NCBI GenBank assembly: GCA_027001895.1
Contig: JALTLP010000143.1
Coordinates: 1-5,307, forward strand
Direction: 5' to 3'
From: Chromatiales bacterium
GTDB taxonomy: Bacteria; Pseudomonadota; Gammaproteobacteria; UBA6429; Thiohalophilaceae
Length of the DNA: 5,307 nt
Shown: in pieces, positions 1 through 5,307 of the stretch
Numbering within the stretch: position 1 is the stretch's first letter
How the letters are laid out: each line of letters opens with the position of its first letter
Made by a program: the position numbers and the translations under genes
The notes under the pieces: generated by a model
The model's input: the letters and a program-made list of their open reading frames with translations, nothing else
Told to the model about the DNA's origin: nothing
Databases searched by the model: none

Positions 1-987
1 CCGGCAAAAAATAATTTTTCGGATGCGGCTTTACGTGTTCCTTTTTTGGCCGACTTTGCAGATGCAGCCAGCACACAAGGCGGTCATAACAATCGATACT
101 GGATTGCCGTTCTGGCAACACTGGCATGGTGCCTGCTGATTCTTGCTGCAACACGCCCCCAATGGTTAGGCGATTCTGTCGCCCTTCCCGTCAGCGGTCG
201 AGATCTGATGATGGCAGTTGATCTTTCAGGTTCAATGCAAATTGAAGATTTTACAATTAAAAACCGAACGGTCAACCGGCTTGCTGCAACCAAATATGTG
301 GCCAGTCGCTTTATCGAACAACGTGTTGGCGACCGACTTGGCCTTATTCTTTTTGGTCGTCAGGCCTACCTGCAAACACCGCTTACCTTCGACAGGAAAA
401 CCGTTAAAACATTATTGCTCGAAGCTGAAATAGGGCTTGCTGGTCAGGAAACAGCAATCGGTGATGCCATCGGTCTGGCGGTTAAACGCTTAATTAAATC
501 CAGCACTAATAAACCAACAGACAAAAAAGAAGCCAAAGTGCTCATACTCTTAACCGATGGTGCGAATACTGCGGGCACTATCGAGCCAGTCAAGGCAGCA
601 GAACTTGCCGCATTGAATGATTTAAAAATTTATACCATTGGTATTGGTGCCGATGAAATGTTACGCCGTTCATTTTTTGGTACACAACGTATCAATCCGT
701 CAGCTGATCTGGATGAAGACACCTTGACGGCAATCGCGGAAAGAACAGGTGGCCGCTATTTTCGCGCCAGAGATGTCAAGCAATTACAGGAAATTTACAA
801 CCTGCTTAACAAGCTTGAACCTACCGAAAAAGAATCGCAATATTTCCGTCCGGTTAGTGCTTTATATTACTGGCCTTTATCTGCTGCAGTCTTGCTGGCA
901 TTTATGATTGGTTTTTTCAAACTGCTACCTTTCAGTTTTCCAGCACGGTCTCAGAACACTTTTTTATCTCGGGGCAGTAACGCTTAA
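1..987 (+). CDS. batA: BatA-like VWA-domain membrane protein (5' partial)
   Basis: The reading frame is open from the first base and ends at TAA (985-987), so the gene enters from upstream; 328 residues are visible. A TTG at 46 could pose as a start, but it sits inside the conserved pre-VWA stretch 'ALRVPFL' (28-48), so it is not the start. Related proteins suggest roughly 20-40 missing residues, including a first membrane helix. Visible parts in order: a transmembrane helix (about 100-160) ending in 'ATRPQW'; a VWA domain with MIDAS motif DLSGS (220-234), the MIDAS threonine in 'ETAIGDA' (448-468) and the aspartate of 'LLTDGAN' (547-567); and a C-terminal transmembrane helix (about 871-930). 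The VWA domain is therefore predicted to be held between membrane anchors, probably on the periplasmic side. All MIDAS residues are present, so metal-dependent protein binding is plausible. Family knowledge places it in the Bat complex with BatB and BatD. Family assignment is firm; molecular function is not established. Confidence 0.93.
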   Translation, partial: PAKNNFSDAALRVPFLADFADAASTQGGHNNRYWIAVLATLAWCLLILAATRPQWLGDSVALPVSGRDLMMAVDLSGSMQIEDFTIKNRTVNRLAATKYVASRFIEQRVGDRLGLILFGRQAYLQTPLTFDRKTVKTLLLEAEIGLAGQETAIGDAIGLAVKRLIKSSTNKPTDKKEAKVLILLTDGANTAGTIEPVKAAELAALNDLKIYTIGIGADEMLRRSFFGTQRINPSADLDEDTLTAIAERTGGRYFRARDVKQLQEIYNLLNKLEPTEKESQYFRPVSALYYWPLSAAVLLAFMIGFFKLLPFSFPARSQNTFLSRGSNA

Positions 988-989
988 TG
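985..989 (+). promoter_or_regulatory. TAATG stop-start overlap (batA/batB translational coupling)
   Basis: The batA stop TAA (985-987) shares its last A with the batB start ATG (987-989). Upstream there is only a weak purine run, GGGG at 971-974, about 12 bases from the ATG. Terminating ribosomes probably reinitiate on batB, which would keep the two VWA proteins in step. The overlap is seen directly; the coupling is inferred. Confidence 0.7.
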
Positions 990-2792
990 GCTTTATTCAA
1001 TTCACTCACTGATTTCTTTCAGGCCTTGCATTTCATAAGGCCTGCGTGGTTTTTTGCCTTTATCCCGCTACTGTTATTAATCCTGCTTCAATTTAGAAAC
1101 CAGAAACTAAGTCGTAGTTGGCAATCGGTTATCGACCCCAGGCTCTTGCCGCATTTATTGGTTGAACAAACAAGCCGGCAATCCTCTCGCTCAGGTCTGC
1201 TGATATTTATTGTTGGGTTGCTTGTTATTATTTCGCTTGCCGGCCCCGCCTGGGAAAAACGACCTCAACCTGTTTTTAAGGAGCAATCTGCGCTGGTTAT
1301 CGCTCTGGATCTTTCCCGCTCTATGGATGCAGGCGACATAAAACCTTCCCGTCTTACACGGGCACGGCATAAAATAATTGATATTTTAAAACGGCGAAAG
1401 CTTGGCCAAACCGCATTGCTTGTTTATGCCGCGACGGCGTATACCGTCACACCACTCACCGATGATGTTGCCACAATAACCGCACTGTTGCCCAGCCTCA
1501 CAACCGACTTAATGCCATCACAGGGCAGTCGAACTGATATGGCAATAAAAATTGCACAACAACTGCTTGCCAATGCAGCTGTTAAACATGGGGATATTCT
1601 TCTGGTAACAGATGCTGTTGAACCCGGTGCCCTTTCCGCTATAAAACAAGCTGCACAAAAACATCGTATTTCTATTCTTGCAATTGCAACCAGGGATGGG
1701 GCGCCGATTCCCCAGCAATATGGCGGGTTTGTAAAAGATAATCGCGGTGCTATCGTTATACCAAAACTTGATATTTCAGAATTACAAAAAGCCGTGCAAT
1801 CAGGCAAGGGTTATCTGAGCTTGATCAGCCCCGATGATGCTGATATTAACACGCTGTCATCACTGTTTAATAACAATCGATTTGAGTCAAAAAAATCCGG
1901 TAAAAAGTCTGATCTGAAAACTGACAGCTGGTATGAACAGGGAGCCTGGCTATTACTTCTGGTTATTCCTTTATCGTTACTTTTTTTCAGACGTGGCATT
2001 TTATTTGCCCTTGTATTTATTGTGGTACAACCACCTCAACCTGCTAATGCCGGTAATCTATGGGATGCATTATGGTTCAACGCTGATCAACGTGCCGAAA
2101 AATTATTACGCGAAAACAAACCACAGCAGGCGGCTGAACTTTTCAAAGATAAACGCTGGAAGTCTTCTGCATATTATAAAAACAAACAGTATCAAAAAAG
2201 TATTACTGAACTTGAAGGTATCAATACTGCGGATGCACATTATAATCGGGGCAATGCTTTTGCTATGTCAGGCGATATTGAAAAAGCAATTGAAGAATAT
2301 GATGCTGCACTAAAACTGCAGCCGGATCATGAAGATGCAGCCTATAATAAAAATCTGTTGATAAAAAAACAATCACAACAAAACAAGCAGTCTTCTTCAA
2401 AGGATAACCAGAACAGTTCACAGCAGGATAATAACAGCCAGTCCAGTCAGTCTGACAACACTCAATCAAAGAACAATAACAGCAAACTATCTGAACGCTC
2501 GCAGAATAACTCAGCCAGCAATAGTAAAAACGTTCCGGGTAAGGACAAGGCAGAAAATGATCCTGAACTGGCCAGGGAAAACCGCTCTGACAAAAAAGGC
2601 ACCGACAAAAAAAACAGCCCGGCTAAAAAACCTGCTGAATCCGGAGAAGACAAGGAACAAAAACAAACACAGCAAATTACCCGACAATGGCTAAGACAAA
2701 TAACAGACGATCCTGGTGGTTTACTCAGAAACAAATTCAAATATCAATATCAACGTCAGGACAACAATGCACCCGAAAACAAAAAGTGGTAA
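987..2792 (+). CDS. batB: BatB/BatC fusion: VWA and TPR domain membrane protein
   Basis: This is a 601-residue protein. The N-terminus has a 'FIRPAWFFAFIPLLLL' helix (about 16-34) and a second helix (about 70-86) ending in 'GPAWEK', the usual BatB lead-in. The VWA domain spans about 100-290, with MIDAS DLSRS (108-112), the MIDAS threonine in 'GSRTDMA' (T183) and D209 in 'LLVTDAVE', where the usual Gly after this Asp is Ala. A hydrophobic stretch at about 319-348, interrupted by RR at 335-336, could be one or two membrane helices. A TPR region follows (about 360-455), with a clear unit 'AHYNRGNAFAMSGDIEKAIE' (417-436) ending near 'LKLQPDHEDA'. Residues about 461-560 are Q/N/S/K-rich and probably disordered. 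The last part, 'QWLRQITDDPGGLLRNKF' (567-584), matches the conserved C-terminal motif of Bat TPR proteins. In Bacteroidetes BatB and BatC are separate genes; the fused form is common in gammaproteobacteria. The ATG at 987 is chosen because the N-terminal helix follows directly and it overlaps the batA stop. It probably forms a membrane complex with BatA and BatD. Confidence 0.93.
   Translation: MALFNSLTDFFQALHFIRPAWFFAFIPLLLLILLQFRNQKLSRSWQSVIDPRLLPHLLVEQTSRQSSRSGLLIFIVGLLVIISLAGPAWEKRPQPVFKEQSALVIALDLSRSMDAGDIKPSRLTRARHKIIDILKRRKLGQTALLVYAATAYTVTPLTDDVATITALLPSLTTDLMPSQGSRTDMAIKIAQQLLANAAVKHGDILLVTDAVEPGALSAIKQAAQKHRISILAIATRDGAPIPQQYGGFVKDNRGAIVIPKLDISELQKAVQSGKGYLSLISPDDADINTLSSLFNNNRFESKKSGKKSDLKTDSWYEQGAWLLLLVIPLSLLFFRRGILFALVFIVVQPPQPANAGNLWDALWFNADQRAEKLLRENKPQQAAELFKDKRWKSSAYYKNKQYQKSITELEGINTADAHYNRGNAFAMSGDIEKAIEEYDAALKLQPDHEDAAYNKNLLIKKQSQQNKQSSSKDNQNSSQQDNNSQSSQSDNTQSKNNNSKLSERSQNNSASNSKNVPGKDKAENDPELARENRSDKKGTDKKNSPAKKPAESGEDKEQKQTQQITRQWLRQITDDPGGLLRNKFKYQYQRQDNNAPENKKW
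2367..2666 (+). other. Low-complexity Q/N/S/K-rich linker inside BatB/BatC
   Basis: About 100 codons between the TPR unit and the conserved C-terminal motif encode mostly Gln, Asn, Ser, Lys and Asp. The first half is Q/N/S-rich and the second half is charged (K/D/E). Aromatic and aliphatic residues are nearly absent. No exact DNA tandem repeat is evident, so this is compositional bias rather than a copy-number repeat. It is probably a flexible disordered tether. Low-complexity tails of this kind are common after the TPR in Bat proteins, with sequence and length differing between species. Confidence 0.75.
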
Positions 2793-2806
2793 CCCCAAAA
2801 AAAAAC

Positions 2807-2814
2807 AAGATGAG
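2807..2814 (+). promoter_or_regulatory. Probable ribosome binding site of batD
   Basis: AAGATGAG lies 6 bases before the ATG at 2821. It matches the Shine-Dalgarno consensus only partly, but its spacing is right and it is the best candidate in the short gap after batB. It supports the 2821 start over the in-frame GTG at 2716 or ATG at 2767, both of which lie inside batB coding sequence. Confidence 0.5.
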
Positions 2815-2820
2815 TTTAAT

Positions 2821-4542
2821 ATGAATTTACATCACACAAACAGAGCATTACTCGTATTCATCCTGCTGTTATCCAGCCCATTGCTCTATGCCGCAACCAT
2901 CACCGCCCAGCTCGATGTTTCGCCAGTTATCATCTCAGATACTTTTCGTCTGATTTATTCTGCTGAAGGTACTGTTGATGACGAGCCGGATTTTTCACCC
3001 ATAAATAAACATTTTGAAATACTCGGCACATCTCAAAGCAATAATATCAGTATGATAAACGGTGAGATCAAGCGTACAAAAAAATGGATTCTCACCCTGG
3101 CGGCTAAAAACACCGGTACCTTTATTATACCGGCAATCAGATTTGGCTCCGACCTTGCACCTGAAGTTGAAATTACCGTCAAACCAACCCCAACATCGGC
3201 CAATAATCCGTCGGCAAACTTTTTTGTTGAGTTGGAAGCATCAAAAAAAATGGCTTATTTACAGGAGCAGGTTATTGTTACTGCCCGTTTACTGATTGCA
3301 AGAAATATCAGCAGCTACCAGTTTAGTGATCTGCGGATTGATGATTCAGATACTATCATCAAACCGCTTGGTAAGGACAGGCAATATAAGACTTATCGGG
3401 GCTCAAAACAATTTGTCATTATCGAAAAACAATTTGCCATTTTTCCGCAGCACCAGGGCAAACTCACGATTCAGCCATTCGTCGCCGAAGTTGCTATTCC
3501 TGACAGCAATTCACGTGGCGGTTTTTTTATCGATCCTTTTAATACCTATACAACAAAAAAACGCATACAAAGTAACAAGCTGGATATCAATGTTCTTGAT
3601 ATTCCGGCATCCTTCAAGGCAAAACACTGGCTACCCAGTTCTTCTTTAAAGCTTATAGAAGACTGGCCGACAAATAAAACGTTTACCGCAGGTGAACCCA
3701 TAACACGAACCCTCACCATCATGGCGGATGGGCTCACCTCGGCACAACTCCCAGCGCTTGATAGCCTTGCCATACCAGGTTTAAAACAATATCCCGACAA
3801 GCCTGTTCTTGAAGACGAGACGAACGGCAAGGGGATATCATCAATACGCAAGGAAAAAATCGCCTTTATACCAACAAAGCCAGGCAGCTATACACTACCT
3901 GCTATCGATCTGCCCTGGTGGAATACTAAAACACAAAAGATTGATATTGCCCACCTGTCCACACGAACCTTTACCGTTAAACCTGCAGCTACATCGGCTC
4001 AACCCCCAATAGTACAACAACCAATTCCAGCCTCACCGGAATCAGGCACGGCTTCTGCAACATACAGCACAGCACAGAATGACACACAAACAAGTTCCAT
4101 CTGGCAATGGGTAAGTATTTTACTCTTTATCGCGTGGTTAATCACATTCAGCCTGTTGATTAAAACACTACGCTCATATAACAAACAATCGGACAAAACG
4201 GATAACAGCAAACAAACATTATCCAAAAGCCTGAAACTTCTAAAAGAATCCTGCGAGAAGCAGGATAAACAAGGGACAAAGTCTGCGTTACTAAACTGGG
4301 CTAAAGCAGTCTTTACCGAACAAACGCCACCGAAGAACCTGACCGAACTTGCAAACAGTCTTGAACCGGAAATAGCCGACAAGATTATGGCGCTAAATAC
4401 CGCTCTGTATAGCCTCGAAAACAGAACATGGAAATGTGATGGTTTATATAATCTATGCCGTAACTATAAACCCAAAGTGAATACTGTCACTAAAAAATCA
4501 AACAGTGCACAGTTGGAGTCATTTAACGCGCCTCGTTCATAA
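2821..4542 (+). CDS. batD: BatD family protein (secreted, membrane-anchored)
   Basis: This is a 573-residue protein from the ATG at 2821. That start is chosen because a standard signal peptide follows at once: basic/polar N-terminus 'MNLHHTNR', hydrophobic core 'ALLVFILLLSSPLLYA', and probable cleavage near residues 24-25. The frame is open back to a GTG at 2716, but the extra 35 residues are lysine-rich, overlap batB and would bury the signal peptide. The mature protein begins 'ITAQLDVSPVIISDTFRL', typical of BatD, and continues as beta-rich, immunoglobulin-like periplasmic domains to about residue 385, including 'NTGTFIIPAIRFG' and the similar 'KPGSYTLPAIDLPWW'. A Pro/Ala/Ser/Thr-rich linker (about 385-425) leads to one transmembrane helix (427-447). 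The cytoplasmic tail of about 125 residues is helical, including 'ALLNWAKAVF' and 'LTELANSL', as in other proteobacterial BatD proteins. It is the last Bat gene on this strand, 28 bases after batB. Its role is thought to be in the Bat envelope complex; no enzymatic motif is seen. Confidence 0.9.
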   Translation: MNLHHTNRALLVFILLLSSPLLYAATITAQLDVSPVIISDTFRLIYSAEGTVDDEPDFSPINKHFEILGTSQSNNISMINGEIKRTKKWILTLAAKNTGTFIIPAIRFGSDLAPEVEITVKPTPTSANNPSANFFVELEASKKMAYLQEQVIVTARLLIARNISSYQFSDLRIDDSDTIIKPLGKDRQYKTYRGSKQFVIIEKQFAIFPQHQGKLTIQPFVAEVAIPDSNSRGGFFIDPFNTYTTKKRIQSNKLDINVLDIPASFKAKHWLPSSSLKLIEDWPTNKTFTAGEPITRTLTIMADGLTSAQLPALDSLAIPGLKQYPDKPVLEDETNGKGISSIRKEKIAFIPTKPGSYTLPAIDLPWWNTKTQKIDIAHLSTRTFTVKPAATSAQPPIVQQPIPASPESGTASATYSTAQNDTQTSSIWQWVSILLFIAWLITFSLLIKTLRSYNKQSDKTDNSKQTLSKSLKLLKESCEKQDKQGTKSALLNWAKAVFTEQTPPKNLTELANSLEPEIADKIMALNTALYSLENRTWKCDGLYNLCRNYKPKVNTVTKKSNSAQLESFNAPRS

Positions 4543-4549
4543 ATAAAAA
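4543..4549. other. 7-base convergent intergenic gap batD/cyoE
   Basis: Only seven bases separate the batD stop TAA from the cyoE stop TAG on the opposite strand. No GC-rich hairpin with a T-run is visible in the gap or close to either stop. Any terminator must therefore lie inside the opposing coding sequence or be Rho-dependent, and the two transcripts probably overlap at their 3' ends. Confidence 0.6.
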
Positions 4550-5307
4550 CTAAACATAGTGATCTATCAGCAGAAAACTGAACAGCAACATTAAATACAC
4601 TATTGAATAGCCAAAGGTCTTCATTGGCATGCCTTTTAATTCAGGATTTTGCATTCTTATCGCATAGTATAAAAAGATTCCACCCAGAACAACGGATGAT
4701 GTCAAATAGAGTAAACCACTCATTTTTGTTAAAAATGGAAATGCTGTTACAACCAGTAACAGGATAGTATATAACAATACCTGCAAGCGGGTAAATTTTA
4801 CACCATGCGTTACCGGTAACATCGGAATACCCACTTTTGCATAATCATCTTTTTTTGCAATTGCCAGCGCCCAGAAATGTGGCGGAGTCCAGACAAAGAT
4901 TATTAAAAACAAAATTAAAGAATCAACTGTTACTTCATTTGTCACCGCTGCCCAACCAAGCACAGGTGGGGCTGCACCCGCAGCGCCACCTATAACTATA
5001 TTTTGTGGAGTTGCATGTTTCAAATACAAAGTATAAATAAAAGCATAACCAATCAAAGATATAAAGGTTAGACCTGCGGTTAATGTATTCACCAGGAAAA
5101 CCAGCATAGCCATTGCAATAAAACCAACAATACTGGCAAAAATTAATGCCTGTTTTTGATTGATACCACCGGTGATTAAAGGCCGATCTTCAGTACGTTT
5201 CATTTCTGCATCAAATTTTTGCTCCACAATCTGGTTGATTGCAGCAGCTGATGCCGCAGCCAGGCCGATACCAAGTGTGCCAAATACAGCTTCAATTAAA
5301 GGAAGGT
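4550..5307 (-). CDS. cyoE: Heme O synthase (protoheme IX farnesyltransferase), 5' partial
   Basis: This UbiA-family membrane prenyltransferase transfers a farnesyl group from farnesyl diphosphate to the heme B vinyl group. The product, heme O, is used by bo-type oxidases or converted to heme A for cytochrome c oxidase. The frame stays open to the right edge of the window, so the start lies beyond it. A GTG at 5225-5227 could pose as a start but falls inside the first catalytic motif. About 251 of roughly 290-300 residues are visible, so about 45 N-terminal residues and the first helix are missing. Diagnostic motifs are the allylic-diphosphate site 'NQIVEQKFDAEMKRTEDRP' (5236 down to 5180), 'YTLYLKHATPQNIVIGG' (around 5035-4985) leading into 'GAAPPVLGW', and 'DDYAKVGIPMLPVTHG' (4849 down to 4802). 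About seven hydrophobic helices follow the first motif, consistent with the nine-helix family fold. The first motif has Glu where many members have Asp. The gene ends with TAG at 4552-4550 and converges on batD. The family often sits at the end of a cox operon; the genes before it are not in view. Confidence 0.95.
   Translation of the reverse strand, partial: LPLIEAVFGTLGIGLAAASAAAINQIVEQKFDAEMKRTEDRPLITGGINQKQALIFASIVGFIAMAMLVFLVNTLTAGLTFISLIGYAFIYTLYLKHATPQNIVIGGAAGAAPPVLGWAAVTNEVTVDSLILFLIIFVWTPPHFWALAIAKKDDYAKVGIPMLPVTHGVKFTRLQVLLYTILLLVVTAFPFLTKMSGLLYLTSSVVLGGIFLYYAIRMQNPELKGMPMKTFGYSIVYLMLLFSFLLIDHYV

Noticed and set aside
46..48. TTG at 46 as the start of the first VWA gene
   Set aside because: The frame is open to position 1, and the residues before it ('AALRVPF') belong to the conserved region ahead of the VWA domain, so the true start is upstream of the window.
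1424..1807. 127-codon antisense open frame within batB
   Set aside because: It lies wholly opposite a conserved VWA coding region, has a Cys/Ala/Ser-rich composition without recognisable domains, and shows no ribosome binding site or promoter that I can support.
2367..2666. The A/C-rich stretch in batB as a tandem DNA repeat or CRISPR-like array
   Set aside because: No unit recurs with constant sequence or spacing; the bias comes from Gln, Asn, Ser and Lys codons in an open reading frame.
2716..2820. GTG at 2716 or ATG at 2767 as the batD start, giving a long overlap with batB
   Set aside because: The extension is a lysine-rich read of the batB 3' end in another frame and would put 18-35 residues ahead of a well-formed signal peptide; the ATG at 2821 has better spacing from a plausible ribosome binding site.
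4476..4491. Small inverted repeat AGTGA-6 nt-TCACT near the 3' end of batD, considered as a terminator for cyoE
   Set aside because: The stem is only 5 bp and AT-rich, and on the minus strand it is followed by just a short T stretch broken by GGG; it is likely chance within coding sequence.
5225..5227. GTG at 5227 (minus strand) as the heme O synthase start
   Set aside because: It lies within the catalytic motif, after its Asn, and the frame continues upstream with helix-like sequence to the window edge.

Overview
This window looks like chromosomal DNA from a moderately AT-rich (low-to-mid 40s % G+C by eye) Gram-negative bacterium, most likely a gammaproteobacterium. The assignment is inferred from two things. 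The Bat (Bacteroides aerotolerance) locus has the arrangement typical of that class: a VWA protein, then a VWA protein fused to a TPR domain, then BatD. Beside it lies a proteobacterial-type heme O synthase gene. I see no RNA gene, mobile element, CRISPR array or phage feature.

Layout: positions 1-4542 (+ strand) hold the distal half of a Bat operon. First is batA, whose 5' end lies outside the window. Next is a batB-batC fusion overlapping batA by one base (TAATG). Last is batD, 28 bases further on. Positions 4550-5307 (- strand) hold the 3' part of a convergent heme O synthase (protoheme IX farnesyltransferase) gene, cyoE/ctaB, whose start is also outside the window. Only 7 bases separate the two stop codons, so coding density is essentially 100%.

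How the genes work together: BatA and BatB are membrane-anchored proteins whose VWA domains each carry a recognisable metal-ion-dependent adhesion site (MIDAS). BatB also carries a TPR segment, a long Q/N/S/K-rich linker and a conserved C-terminal tail. BatD is a secreted, membrane-anchored protein with a large periplasmic part and a helical cytoplasmic tail. In related genomes these genes follow a MoxR-family AAA+ ATPase, a DUF58 protein and a DUF4381 protein, which would lie upstream here. The complex is thought to act in envelope stress tolerance or in chaperone-like maturation, but its biochemical role is poorly defined. The cyoE neighbour makes heme O for terminal oxidases. It belongs to a separate transcription unit, and no functional link to Bat is shown.

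I found no undescribed system. The window is an ordinary core-genome region, and the points worth a second look are modest.
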